Assembly (NCBI RefSeq): GCF_002099425.1 | Contig: NW_018344185.1 | Location: 2,929,001 to 2,993,000 of the forward strand | Length of the DNA stretch: 64,000 bases | DNA from: Phascolarctos cinereus | Taxonomy: Eukaryota; Chordata; Mammalia; Diprotodontia; Phascolarctidae | Direction of reading: 5' to 3' | In this document: positions 1 through 11,664 of the stretch, one piece after another | How the letters are laid out: the number at the start of each line of letters is the position of its first letter | Position numbering within the stretch: the first letter of the stretch is position 1 | Translations under genes and position numbers: made by a program | The notes under the pieces: generated by a model | What the model was told of the DNA's origin: nothing | Databases searched by the model: none | Seen by the model: only the letters and a program-made list of their open reading frames with translations

Positions 1-1440
1 GTGGCCATATGTTGAATACTTTCTTTCCTCATAGTTTGTCCCAGCTTTTGCTTTTAACATCTGATTTATATTCACTGACTCCGATTTCCAAAGCCCTTAG
101 AGTATACAGACTACACTGGACTCGACAAACAGAATTATATAAGCCTCATAACTCATGATTCATTAATACTTGGAACAGAGTTTCCAATTCATTGGGCTTA
201 CCCCTACACACAATATGTCCCTATATTTGAGTTTAGGATTTAGCCTTGGATTTATTGCTCTATTTGTGTTATTTGTTTGTCTAACTTTAGACTATGCTGA
301 GTTTTGCCAGGCAGGGACAGTTGTTTCATTAGAATTATCTCCTTCTCTGATCCTTTCCATCCTGCCCTTCTTGCTCAATTTTCATTCATTTCAGTTCTAA
401 GGGATACTATCACTACATCTCTAACTCTTAGCCTGCCCATTGGATCAGAAAGCAGTTCAGAGCAAAGTACCAAGAAAATACAAGCAGTGCTCTGCTCATC
501 ATAGCCTTTCCAACAAACTCACAATGGTCCAGGACTTTGATTTAACTCAAAGGCCCCCAGGCTACACCACCAGGTTTGGAAAGGAATTTTCTTTTATAAC
601 AAAGGGAGTCTCCTCCCCACCAGCAGCCATCTGGGTTTCAAAAGAGAGAAAGCCAGAGGCAAAATGCTTTCATTTGGGTCCCCCACCACCACCACCAAAA
701 GAAAGCTGCCTTTTCACCCGAAGGATTCCTCAAAAGTACAGACACTGAGGAGGGACCAAATAGAAACACTCATCATTCAAATGTCACCCATGGGAAAGGA
801 ATCTAAGGAGAAATCTGGAAAGCCAGGAAATAATCTCCCCTTCCCATCCTCCCTATAAGGACTCCTTTTCTCTACCCTCATACAGCAGTCAAATAATATA
901 AATTTATATTCATTTGGATGTTTAAAAGCATGGTAAAAATGTGACTTGTTTTTACTGTGTTCTAAGTCATTTTCATTTGTTTTTTCTAACTAGGCTGCCA
1001 CCTCCTTGTAGTTGGGGCGCCTGTGTTTTTGAAGACAACAAACATTCATTGTACATTGTACTGAGCTAGGAACTGTAGTAGAAACACAATTTAGATGAGA
1101 CTTCCTTTTTTGCCCTCATGAAACTTACAGTCTATGGAGAGGAGGGAGATGACAAGACATCAACATAGATGGCTACAACACACAATGTTATTATATGACA
1201 AATACATTAAAAAAGACAAAAACATTATATGAGTGCTCTGAAAACTTAAACTGCCTTAAAAACGTTAAGTGGTGTCAATATTATTAAAATAATTTATGGA
1301 GACACAGTCCCTAGCATCCCAAATACACAACCAAATTAACACTGACTCACCCAGGAAGAATACTTTAGAATGTGGTATTGAGAACCTGACTAGACCTGGG
1401 CTTTTAGCTATCCAGTCCAATTTTCTTTAAACACAGAACC
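1..1440. other. Unassigned, probably intronic
   Basis: No exon or confident repeat was seen. Around 1040-1160 is a weak match to a common mammalian interspersed repeat with the pattern of an ageing 'tgagctaggaactgtag ... cttacagtctatgg' element. Short open frames here have no recognisable product. Confidence 0.5.
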
Positions 1441-1446
1441 TCAGAG

Positions 1447-1660
1447 GCAATTTGATGTAATGTATGGAAAGCTGGACTTGGAATCAGGACAGATCTGGTT
1501 TCAAAGCATACTGGCTGTGTGACTATGACCACTTAATCCTTTATGTCCCAGGCGCCGCTCTAACATATAAATTGCAGAACTGATGCCTATCTTCATTGAT
1601 AGAGTGATTTTCCTCACTAGGAGATCCCTACACAAGTAAAATCAAATTCAATAAAAAAAA
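1447..1660 (+). mobile_element. MIR-type CORE-SINE
   Basis: Degenerate tRNA-type head (gctggacttggaatcagga, then ggctgtgtgactatgacca), followed by the tail form with cctcactaggagatccctac. Same family as the SINE at 6800-7235. Confidence 0.7.
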
Positions 1661-1702
1661 GAAAAATATAATATAATGGCTGTGATGCTATGATAGCATT
1701 GA

Positions 1703-1888
1703 CAGTAATGTCAAACTCAAATGGCAAATAATCCATACATAAGGATACCTGTAGAGGCATAACAACTTAGTTTTAAAATGTAATGCTGTCTTTTACTATA
1801 TTTGTATTTATTTTGTTAAGCATTTCCCAATCATATATCTGGCTCTGTTTCACTTGTGACTGGCCCACGGTAATGTTAGGCACCTCTG
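1703..1888. mobile_element. hAT-like MITE, TGTCAAACTC end family
   Basis: 186 bp. It begins cagtaatgtcaaactcaaa and ends with a degenerate inverted match (ttaggcacctctg). The interior (ttattttgttaagcatttcc) is shared with the copy at 13791-13954. No clear 8-bp target duplication survives. Confidence 0.6.
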
Positions 1889-2659
1889 CTCTGTACTTAG
1901 TGACTACTCAACTGGATATTGACTGGAAGGTGAATTATGGTGAACTGTGGGCTCCTACTTAATCACTTTGGCCACACATTTATGTTGGTGGCATCATAAC
2001 AAAATAATAGGTCTTCTCCTTCTGGATACATAAGCACCTGAAAGATACCAGGCACACTGCACGTCATTTTAAATATAAGAGTGAGAATTTTGGCAATGTG
2101 GAAAAGCATGAGGATGACTCATTTTTTTTCTAGAACCAAAGACAACCATATAAGGAGTTTTAAAACAAATAAACATACATGGGTTGAACTATACCAGGTT
2201 TTTTCAGCTCTATGTCCTAAGGTATTTATCTTTGATGAGCTAAGTTTCCATAATGTTGTTTGTTTTAGATTACAGGGGTTATGTTTTAATAGTTTTGATT
2301 ATATTGATAATGATGGTAATGTTACATTTGTACAGCATCTAAAAAGTTTAAAGTACTTTCACATACATTGTCATTTTAAAGTGACATCTAGAGACATGGC
2401 ATCTGAAAGAATAGAAATGAATAGGACTCCCCAATCTCATGACATTTTCCCAAACAAAATGTGCTCTGTGTCATTTTAAAGCAATAGATGGAGCTATAAG
2501 AAGAAACTGTTCAAGAGCATTTTGTGATAAATTTGATCGTACTTATCCCATTCTAAGGATTTGCAACAGGACAAACAACACAAAACCTATCATCATCAAA
2601 GAGGAGAAACAGGGTTGAGTGACAGGCCTTTGTCTATTGTACTGCCTTTATGGAAGGCC

Positions 2660-3210
2660 ACTTGGTCTCCCAGTCTCAAGTTTTATCTCTCCTTTCCAAC
2701 TGTTCGTTCACGTAACTGCTAAAGTGATATTCCTAAAGCACAGATCTGACCATATCACTGTCCTGCTCGACAGACTCCAGTGGCTCTGAACTGCCTCTGG
2801 GATCAGACACCTCACTTCCCCCTTCCCACAGACAAACTGGCCCTGCAGTTCCCCACACGTGATATTCATCTCCTGTGCCCAAGACTTTGCATAGACCATG
2901 CCTGGAATGCACTTCTTCCTTACTCCTACTTCTTGGTACCCAAAGTTTCTGTCAAAGTGCAGCTCAAATGCCTCCTTCTCTATGACCCCCACTTCCCCCA
3001 AACACAGCTGCAAGGACCTCCTCAATGTTACCTTGTATCTACTTTATATCCACTTATATTAATGCATTCACTCATATGCATACAAGTTTTCTCTCCCATA
3101 GGATGGAAGTTCCTTTAAGGCAGAGACTTTTATTTCTGTTTTTGTATTTCTAGCACTTAGCACAGTTCCTGGTCAACGGTAGGCACTTCATAAATGTTGA
3201 GAGATTTCAA
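2660..3210 (+). mobile_element. L2 LINE 3' end
   Basis: Contains the usual L2 order: aaagcacagatctgaccat, cagtggctctgaactgcct, tgcctggaatgcacttctt, and a tail with gatggaagttcctttaagg and taggcacttcataaatgtt. Only the 3' half kilobase is left, in plus orientation, opposite to CCDC93. Confidence 0.85.
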
Positions 3211-3549
3211 GATACCTAGAATCTGCTTAACCTAGAAGGAAGCATTTGTAAGGAGCTCCACATCTATTTGTCCTCATGGGCATAAAGCAGGGTAAGCCCC
3301 AGCCTTCAAGGGCCACTCACATCACTCTGCAGGCCTGGGTGATCTAACCAGACTAGACAAGCACTTCACCCACGTGCTTGATTTGTGCTAGAGGCTGGCA
3401 GTCCTCACTGTGTGTACCCTTTGTTTTGACATCAACACATTATGACCAGGTCTATCAGAATGGTTTGGGACTAGAAGATCATTAGACTGGTTTTGGATAT
3501 AATGCGTTTCATAAAATTGCAAGAACATCCAAAGACCTGTAGCACAGTG

Positions 3550-3812
3550 GCTGACAACAACAGCTAGTATTTTATATAGCGCTTTGTTTGCAAAGCAGTT
3601 TACAAATATCATCTCATTTGATCCTTGCAACAATACTGGGAGGTAGTTGCTATTATTATGATCTTCATTTTACAGTTGAGGAAACTGAGACAGACAGAGG
3701 TAAAGCAACATGCCCAGCATCACATAGCTAGTTAGTGGCTGAGGCAGGATCTGAACTCAGATCTTTCCTGACTCTGGGCACAGCACTCAATCCTCTACAC
3801 CACCTAGCTGCA
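3550..3812 (-). mobile_element. MIR-type CORE-SINE
   Basis: Nearly full length in reverse orientation: tttgatccttgcaacaatac, cattttacagttgaggaaac, gcccagcatcacatagctag, ending ctacaccacctagctgc. Confidence 0.85.
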
Positions 3813-5734
3813 CAATACTTTGGAATACAGGAATAGAGCTTGGCTGGAAGGTCAGAGACAAAGATCTAAGAGTCATCACCACAGAGGTGATAGCTGAAGT
3901 CACGGGAATAGATACAGTCACTGAAGGAAAAAATGTAGAGGGTTTAAGAACTCAGTGATCAACCAGGAATGCCTCATGCTGCACAATGTATTCTGTTTCT
4001 AAATTTTGCCAAAGGATTTGTTAAGGTTAGAGGTTATCATTAATGGCAATTAAAAAAATTTCTTGTATTTTCTGTACAAAAATGTTCCATTACCGGACTT
4101 ACCATGATAGGAAACATACCGCGAGAGGAAATAAGTGCAATGTCATGCTTTTTCCTTTGCCTGATACAACTTACGAACCTCAGCCCAGCTGGGCTATGGT
4201 CTGACTGTGAACCAATGTTTCCTCTATGATAAGGTAAAATGGCCCACTGGAACTCAAACCCTTATCTTGGCTTCATTGGCACTGTGCTCTAATTTAGCTG
4301 GCGTAAACAAATCGGCAACAAATCTTTAAATTTTAGCTTTAGAGATAAACCTGGAGCAGGGACTCAATGAGTAAGTGTTAATTGTCCAATACCAATATGG
4401 GGGGAAAGTCTATATAAACTTACTTTTTTCTATTGCAACAACAAACTTACAAGCCAAAGAGAACTTGGTGACTAGAAGTTATATTGTTGCTAAAGAAGTA
4501 GTTTCTCATTGCAATGCAGATTTGCTTAAGATACAATATGCACTAGAAAAGCTGCAACAACATTAATCCCAGGGCATTAAGCATCTTATTTCCATATTTA
4601 GTATTCCTTTAGTCTAATTAAAATGAATAATTTTCAGATGAGTGAGCATAAGTTACATTTAAATCGTATGTTTCTCCATTTGCCTTTATATTTGCAGATG
4701 GTGCTATAGGGACTTTTGTGTAATGGGAAGCTATTTTTCAACAGCTAAAATATCTCCTTCAATGGCTGAAATGAAGACAGTTTTCCCCCCCATGGCCAAA
4801 GCTGACTGCTCTATTGGTTAAACATACAGTCCCTCAAGTGATTCTCATTATGCATTCTAAACATTGTCCCCAAAGCCACGAGCCATTCACATGCATTCAG
4901 AGAGCTCCGAGCTGCACTCAAACTGAAATAAGCACATAGAAACATATCTTTGGAGCAGCTGCAACTAATCCAGCCAGTCTGCTGTGTCCATCGAAAAGGG
5001 GAAATGGGGAGGGGGGTGGTAGAAGGAGAAGGATAGACAGAGAAGGGCTAAACAAAAGGCTACACTACTTCAGACTTCAAAAACAAACTACCACACAAAT
5101 CCATTAGGACATATTGCACAGATCTCCTTTCAATTCTGCAAAATGTAGTGCTTTCCACAAGGGCTAAATGTCTATAAATATGTTCTTAGAATATTTTTTT
5201 TGATCAATAAAAATCTGCCTTCTCTTCCCCACACTTCCTCCTCTTCCCCCCCCCAATACAGGAGGAGGGGAACGATGGACCCATAGACCCCTGTTACAAA
5301 CATCTATAGTTAGGCAAAACAAAGTCCCTCACTGATGATGTCCAAAAAACACGTTTCTGTCTTGCACGATGAATATGTTGTGAACAGGGACTTTTAAAGA
5401 ATTTCTCTTGTGGGCTCAACAGTTTCAAGACAGTAAAGTACCATTCATACCCAAATTTGAAAGATATAACTTTCATCATGGTCTAGGCATTAAAGTTGTC
5501 TTCATATTCATGGATGGTATGTGACATTAGGGCTGTAATTCTTGGGGTGCTCAGATTTGAATGGCTTAAGAGTGAACTCTATTAACTTTTTAAAAAATTC
5601 TCTTTACTTGTCAATAATCTTAATCTTGACTGAATTTATCAAGTATGTTAAATGCCTATCCTGTGCAAGGGAACAAGAGACCTCTATGTTAGCTGGGCTT
5701 GAAACACAGAAGTATACATTCTTAAGAGTTAGAA
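3813..5734. other. Unique-looking sequence
   Basis: No repeat was recognised between about 3830 and 5630, an unusually long gap for this window. An open frame at 4375-4566 (63 codons) has no known product. The stretch 4570-5200 is A/T-rich with homeobox-like TAAT cores. A weak 'ttatcaagtatgttaaatgcc' repeat-like patch is at 5635-5720. Confidence 0.5.
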
Positions 5735-5912
5735 GTGCCCACGATTAGGGAAGTTACTTGAGCAAAGCCACACAACTAGGATAATTGCAGAGACGACCCC
5801 AGGTTTCCTGACTTCTAGTCCGATGTTCATTTTTTCCTCAATTCAGAAGTCTTCTTTCCCTCCTGATTCCAAGGCTGGTGCTCTATCCACCTGCACCACC
5901 TAGCTGCCCTCC
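5735..5912 (-). mobile_element. SINE, CORE/tRNA type
   Basis: Reverse-orientation SINE ending ctctatccacctgcaccacc tagctgccc. It contains ccaggtttcctgacttctag. The middle is disturbed by a short duplication or insertion. Confidence 0.7.
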
Positions 5913-6261
5913 AGTGTGGAAATCCTTTTAAAATATCCCTGGGTATTCCCAGGGACAAGAAATTCACAGCTTAACAAGGCTGCTATCAATAAGGACTTAT
6001 CATTGCTTACATTTACAACACTGCTTTGCATTACTACATGGTTCTATCTTGTAAAAAAAATTCTTCCTTAAAGCAGTTTCCAAGGTTAGGACATGAAAGA
6101 CTTAACTTAGATTGTGTTGCTCTAAAGCACACAATTAAGAAGATCTTCAAACACCTGAAGGCAAATAAATGTGTGTGATGGAAAGTACCTTGCCTGAATC
6201 CTGCCTCTGTCACTTATACAAAGCACTTGATTTCTCTGAGCCTCAGTCTACTGAGGCAGCA

Positions 6262-6305
6262 TAATAGAGTGAAGAGAAGGAGAGGGAGAGAAGGAGGGAG
6301 GGAGG

Positions 6306-6395
<90 letters not shown>

Positions 6396-6440
6396 AAGAG
6401 AGAGAGAGAGGACAGAGAGAGGGACAGAAAGAGAGGGAGA
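6262..6440 (+). repeat. GA-rich tract with (GGGA)n and (GA)n
   Basis: Imperfect GGGA at 6280-6310, then uninterrupted GA to about 6386, then imperfect GA. In the CCDC93 transcript it reads as CU repeats. Open frames over it on both strands are artefacts of the missing stop codons. Confidence 0.97.
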
Positions 6441-6464
6441 GCATGATCGAGGGCAAGCATTGCC

Positions 6465-6540
6465 CTAGGTCAAGAAGAACCTCATTTAAGTTCTGCCGCT
6501 GATACCTACAGGCTATGTGACCCTAAGCAGATCATTTTTT
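6465..6540 (+). mobile_element. MIR-type SINE fragment
   Basis: Short match including tttaagttctgccgctgat and ggctatgtgaccctaagc. The GA tract lies on its 5' side and may have grown in or beside it. Confidence 0.6.
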
Positions 6541-6799
6541 AAAAATTTATTTATTTTATTCTGAACTTAAGAAATACTACAATCATTTCCATAACACAGA
6601 ATAGAAAAAAGATGCATATCTATTATGTATAACTTGTTATTCCTTTTAAACATATAAAAAAGTTAGCATGTAACTTTCTTTTTGTTTTTCTTTTTTTCTT
6701 CATCCTGGCCTTATCCTAGAGATGGCTAACAGCAGACACCTCTCAATGGCCCAAGTGTAGTGGGCCTACTTCTCCTTTGTTCTGGACAGAGGACAGACA

Positions 6800-7235
6800 G
6801 CAGCATGTGCAGTGTGGCTAACGAGCCAGCCTTGAAGATAGGAAGATTTGGGTTCAAGTCTTACTTTTGACACATCAAACTGGCTATGTGACCCTGGGAA
6901 AGTCACTTAAAACTCTCTCAGTGCTTTAAACCACAGGTGTCAAATACCTGGCCCACAACACTCCCAAATAACCAGATTAAAATATAACTGGGAAATATAT
7001 GATAAAATAAAAAGACAACAAAACATAAGTAACCTTATATTTTAAAACTAAGCCACTGTATAGCCTGCAGGGATCCTTATACATGGATTAGTGGGCCCCA
7101 TTACTATTTGAATTTGACACCACTGCTCTAAACTCTCTAAGTTGCAGAGAAAGTGCTATCCTTCATAATTAAGTGGAATTTCCTCACTCAGAAATTCCCT
7201 AAACAGTGAAATCACAGGTGCAATCCCTATCCCTA
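6800..7235 (+). mobile_element. CORE-SINE split by a MITE
   Basis: The 5' part, 6800-6931, holds ggcta...gagccagccttgaagat and gctatgtgaccctgggaaa. The 3' part, 7126-7235, holds taagttgcagagaaagtgc and ttcctcactcagaaattcc. The MITE at 6932-7125 sits between them with an 8-bp target duplication. Confidence 0.85.
6932..7125. mobile_element. hAT-like MITE inside a SINE
   Basis: 194 bp. Its ends are cacaggtgtcaaa and tttgacaccactg, which are inverted repeats matching at 11 of 13 bases. It is flanked by ctttaaac (6924-6931) and ctctaaac (7126-7133), an 8-bp target duplication with one change, as expected of hAT elements. It has no coding capacity. Confidence 0.88.
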
Positions 7236-7504
7236 TTTTTATACCTTCCCTTCAGACTCCCAGTGGCCATGTCTATTGGTTCATATTGAGCTCAAGGTCA
7301 ACTACAGCTGCTAGACCCTTTTCATATGAACTGTTATCAAGCCAGGTCTCTTCCCTTTTCTGTACTTATTTATTTTATTTCTTTAAAAACCCTGAATGTA
7401 AAATTTTCATCGTGTTGACTGTGGCTCATTCCAGTCTATCAAAATAATTTTCAATCCAGATTCTCTTGAAAAACCTATTACCATATTGTTTCCAGGTTTG
7501 TGTT

Positions 7505-7760
7505 ATCTGAGAAGCCATGCTGTGTAGTTAGAGCTCACAACGTGGAGTCGGAGAGATCTGTGTTCAAATCCTACTTCAAATATTTATTAGTTGTGTGATT
7601 TTGGGCAAGTCACTTAAGCTATCTCAGACTCAATTTCTTCAGCAAAATAGGAATAATAACAGCACCTCCCTCAGATGGTCGGTGTGAGAATCAAATGAGA
7701 TAATACATGTACTTTGCTTTACAACCCTTAAAGCACTGTATGTTACCTACTACTATTATT
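7505..7760 (+). mobile_element. MIR-type CORE-SINE
   Basis: Near full length: tagagctcacaacgtggagt, gttcaaatcctacttcaaa, gtgattttgggcaagtcac, tgagataatacatgtactt. Confidence 0.88.
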
Positions 7761-8039
7761 CTTCTTCTCTGCCCTCATCTAAATACACTAAAAATAATAA
7801 CTAGAACAGAGCCCTTTAGAATCTCCATCCAAGCTGAATATTTGTTAACAAGCAGTGATTTCTACATTTTCTTCATTTTCATATCCACTCCACTTTCCAC
7901 CTGTAACTCTGCTGCATCTCAACTCCACAGAACAATATGCTCCTCCCAGGATAAGCTGATCAATGGAAATCTCCCCATCATGTTTTTTAATTCAGCCTTA
8001 GATACTCAACTCTACCCAAAGCTCTCCTTTACAGAGGGC

Positions 8040-8290
8040 TAGACCCACACTTGAAAGACCACTCCACTTTCCTATTGCAGCTCTGCTTGGTCTGAACTTT
8101 TCCCAACAAGAAGCTCCCTGCTGTCTCCCCCCCCTAACTTTACACTTTCCAGCTTCCTTTTGTGTGTTGTCTGTCACCATTAGATTGTAAGCTCCTTGAG
8201 GGCAGGGACTATTTTTCTTTTTCAAATCTGCTTAGCACAGTGACTTCCATATATATGCTAGGTGCTTAATAAATGTTCACTGAGTTGAAA
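8040..8290 (+). mobile_element. L2 LINE 3' tail
   Basis: Tail motifs tagattgtaagctccttgag, gcagggactatttttcttt and taggtgcttaataaatgtt. Upstream sequence 7860-8040 may be the more decayed part of the same element. Confidence 0.8.
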
Positions 8291-8757
8291 AAATTGAATC
8301 ATACATATGTTGCATTACTCAGTTACCCAAAATCTATGACAACTTCAAATCTTTAAGAAGCCCAAACCAAAGCACCTGTGGTAAACGATCCCAAAGACAA
8401 TTATAACAAAGATCTGCAATGATTTTTATACAGACTTTTTTTTTTACCATCGAGGAAAATGAAGTCATCATGCTTGGACTAACAGCATAACTGAAGATGT
8501 GCTTATCAAGGAGGTTGAAATAAAGACAACAAAGAGGGAAAAGCAGCTGCAGCAGACCACGGACACAAGGAGGCCTGTAGTGCAGGCAACAATTGTGAGG
8601 GCATTCATTGTAGGATCAATTTCCAAGACAGCAGAAGTGGGGAAATGATAAAGGTGTAGGAAAAAAATCTCAGACCTAATTAACATCAGATGGAAAGAAT
8701 TCCAAGAGAAGATCAATAACTATCAAACCATAAGCCTACTTCCCCATTAATATGAAG

Positions 8758-8914
8758 GGGGTTTTTTGTTTTGTTGTAGGCAATTGGGGTCAAGTGACTT
8801 GCCCAGGGTCACACAGCTAGTAAGTGTCAAGTGTTTGGTATGAGGCCGGATTTGAACCCAGGTCCTCCTGACTTCAGGGCCAGTGTTCTATCCACTGTGA
8901 CACCTAGCTGCCCC
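8758..8914 (-). mobile_element. Marsupial tRNA-derived SINE in RTE
   Basis: Full-length reverse copy. It has gcccagggtcacacagctag and ends cacctagctgcccc. Target duplications are ttaatatgaag (8747-8757) and ttaatataaag (8915-8925), matching at 10 of 11. A poly-T start marks the reversed A-tail. Confidence 0.95.
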
Positions 8915-9111
8915 TTAATATAAAGCTTTTGTGAAAATAATCTAGTCGTGCACCAGGGCCATCCTTAGTGGGTATTACTAAGAAACAAGCAGGCTTCTGA
9001 AAATGATACTACATAGCGGACCACATTTTTTTTTCTATTAACTATCTATAACATGTAAAGCTACAAGATCCCACTGTCAATAATGCTGGTTGCCTATAAA
9101 AAGAATCCTTG

Positions 9112-9265
9112 GGGGCAGCTAGGTGGTGCAGTGGATACAGCACCAGCCCTGGATTCAGAAGGACCTGAGTTCAAATCAGGCCTCAGACACATAACACTTA
9201 CTAGTTGTGTGACCCTGGGCAAGTCACTTAACCCCACTGCCTGGCCAAAACAAACAAATACATAA
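9112..9265 (+). mobile_element. Marsupial tRNA-derived SINE in RTE, young
   Basis: Starts gggcagctaggtggtgcag and contains gtgtgaccctgggcaagtc. It is flanked by a perfect 16-bp target duplication, ataaaaagaatccttg, at 9096-9111 and 9266-9281. The perfect duplication marks it as one of the youngest insertions here. Confidence 0.97.
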
Positions 9266-9849
9266 ATAAAAAGAATCCTTGAAAATCATAAGAAGAGAAA
9301 TAACCTTATCTGATGACCCTCTAGTCATTTATTATCAAGTAAGGCATAAAGCAGCATGAGACGAACACTTGCTAAAGGTGTTCATCATTCTCATGGAGGA
9401 GATCCAGTTTAAAGTCTATGTGGAAGAACAATTCTCTATAGAGGGTAGGGTCCTCCAGATGTTCTCGTTTGCTGATAGTATCATGCTGGTTGCATCCAGC
9501 CCTGCAATACTATAGAGCCTCCTGGATAAGGTCCAGAACCACTCCAAAGTCTCTGGGCCTAATCACCCTCACAGGGGAAAAAAAAAAGTAAAGTGCCATA
9601 ATCTGGACAGTAATCTAGTCTGAACACAAGTGTAGATGGACAACATACAGAGCTCATCTATCAATATATGTATCTTATACAGGTATTGCAAAGGGAAAAC
9701 GAGCTGGTAACTAGTCGATGTTTAGGCTGCATGTGGAAGACTGTAAAATGTTTTTAATGATCCCAAACTCCTCCCTGATGAAATGCAAATATTCACCTGG
9801 TATTACTATATAGCTATGAGTCTAGAACGCTAGGTCTCCAATGGATTAA

Positions 9850-10625
9850 AAATGAGGATCACACCCCAAGACAGAAAACTGGCAAAGATGACAAAAGACG
9901 GGAATATTCAGTGTTGGAGGAATTGTGGGAAGATGGGTACATTGGTACACTGTTCACGCAGCTGTGAATCAGTACAATTATTTTGGAAAGCAATATGGAA
10001 TCATGCAAATAGGGTGACTAAGATGTCCTTGCCCTTTGTCTCTGAAATTCTACTACTACATATATGACAAGGAAGTCATTGACAGGAAGAAAGTCCCCAT
10101 ACACAGCAGAATATTTATAGCCATGCTTTTTACATTAGCTAAGAACTGGAAACAAAGTAGATCCCTATCAACTGAGGAACTGCAGTGGCTGAATCTAATA
10201 GAATGTTACTGTGTTGCAAGAAATAAGAAATGATAAATGCAGAGAAGCATGGACTTAACAAGAAGTGATAGAGAAGTAACTAGTGCAGAGAAAACATAAA
10301 CACAATGACTGCAACAGTATAACTAGAAAGAACCGCCACAAAATAATCAAAAGTCAAGTTACTGCAAAAATACAAAAAGCAAACATGAGCTCAAAGGAGA
10401 GATAAGAGGAGGCACACACCTTATTCTTCTGTAGATGGGGGATAGAGTGTCCCCAGTGGGCGACAATGCATATATTTCCTTTTTTAATGTACTGATTTTA
10501 AAATTTTATGGACTGATTTTTAAAATTTATTTTCTCTTCTTTTTCTTTACAAAATATTATTTGTTACACAGGATGGCCCTCTGGGAGGAAAGAAGGAAGG
10601 ATCCTAGGAAAAGTTAGGGCTATAT
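9850..10625 (+). mobile_element. L1 LINE 3' fragment
   Basis: Decayed L1 ORF2 C-terminal part and 3' end: atattcagtgttggaggaat, gcagaatatttatagccatg, ctgaggaactgcagtggctg. Joined to the RTE fossil without a visible target duplication. Confidence 0.7.
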
Positions 10626-10724
10626 AAAAACAAGGTATCAATAACAATTAGCTTTAAGATGAAACACATTCAAAGGGTAATGGAGAGATTATGGTGGGAA
10701 TATGCAAGCTCCCACGTTACAGAT

Positions 10725-10975
10725 AGCCAGGCAATGCAGTGGCTAGAGCACTGGGCTTGGAACCAGAAGACTCATCTCTCTGAGTTCAAATCTGACCTCA
10801 GGTACTAGCTGTGTTGACCCTGGACAAGTCACTTAACCCTGTCTGCCTCAATTTCCTCATCTGTAAAATGAGTTAGAGGAAAAAAATGGCAAACCACTCC
10901 GGTATCTTTACCAAGAAAACCCCACAATGAAATCACGAAGAGTCAGACACAACTGAAATGACTCAACAACATCAT
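10725..10975 (+). mobile_element. Marsupial SINE, long form with 3' tail
   Basis: Full form of about 250 bp: gcagtggctagagcactggg, caagtcacttaaccctgtct, tcctcatctgtaaaatgag, and the tail aaatcacgaagagtcagaca followed by caactgaaatgactcaacaac. Same subfamily as 18612-18838 and 60309-60555. Confidence 0.93.
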
Positions 10976-10979
10976 TAAA

Positions 10980-11565
10980 TAAGGAACAACAAAGGAAAAG
11001 CAGAGTAACAAATGCTATCAAAGAAATTTAAGCCAGCAAGAAGTGCCATTTGGGGCTGAGATGACCTGGAACCAGGAGGGTCCTCATCCCCACTCTGCTA
11101 AGGTGCCTGCAATACACAGAATTAGCTCAGAGTCTGCAGTGCTAACTCACAATCAGGGGCTATCTCTAGACTCTGATGGCCAACACAGAGCCTGTAGTCC
11201 CCAAATGGCAGTTAGACTGCCAGCAACAAGTCAGGGTCTGTAAAAGATTGTGTTTCTTCCCATCAAGTTTCTGAAGCTAGCTAAAAATTTTCAAAGAATT
11301 TTGATGGAGGGGCAAATAGGGAAAAGGATTTCTGTCACAGCACTGAGCTGTGTAATAGGGAGGGTGAGGTGGATGACAGGCAGCGGGGAGAATCCTATTT
11401 GGACTGAGATTTACCTGCCTTGGAGGTCTGCCTACATGCTTGATGGTCCTGGATTGGCTTGACCCCACCAAGGCAACCAGGGAGGGAGGGGCCTTTGTAT
11501 TAAAATCAAAATGAAAATGATGTTAATGATGATCACTTATCTTTCCCCTGTCATACTGGACAAAC
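10980..11565. other. Unique, slightly GC-richer stretch
   Basis: No repeat, splice-flanked exon or known protein was recognised. Short open frames at 11043-11243 and 11250-11462 have no family match. CAGGCAGCGGGGAG and a GC-rich end at 11460-11490 stand out slightly from the A/T-rich surroundings. Confidence 0.4.
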
Positions 11566-11569
11566 AGCC

Positions 11570-11660
11570 CTTCTCACTTTCGCATTTGTACCCCTAGTAC
11601 TTGGCACATCCTTGGCACATAACTGGTGTTTAATAAATTATTTTTGATTAATCAATCAAA
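11570..11660 (+). mobile_element. L2 LINE 3' tail
   Basis: Short tail: cctagtacttggcacatcc, ctggtgtttaataaattat. Confidence 0.6.
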
Positions 11661-11664
11661 AAAG

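Larger units (their letters stand above)
8400..9845 (+). mobile_element. RTE-clade LINE reverse-transcriptase fossil
   Basis: Decayed coding sequence of an RTE-type reverse transcriptase. The blocks read in order: aactatcaaaccataagcc (NYxxISL, RT domain), aacaagcaggcttctga (QAGF), and tttgctgatagtatcatgct at 9468 (FADS, in place of the catalytic FADD). The sequence after it resembles the RTE stretch with EL.. and Y..LG. motifs. It has stops and shifts and is not functional. Two SINEs (8758-8914 and 9112-9265) interrupt it. Plus orientation. Confidence 0.75.

Noticed and set aside
2081-2479. 132-codon plus open frame
   Set aside because: No recognisable domain, low-information A/T-rich sequence, no splice or promoter context.
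6214-6502. Open frames of 70-91 codons
   Set aside because: Artefact of the GA tract.
8468-8716. 82-codon minus open frame as a membrane protein
   Set aside because: It is the antisense of the RTE fossil.
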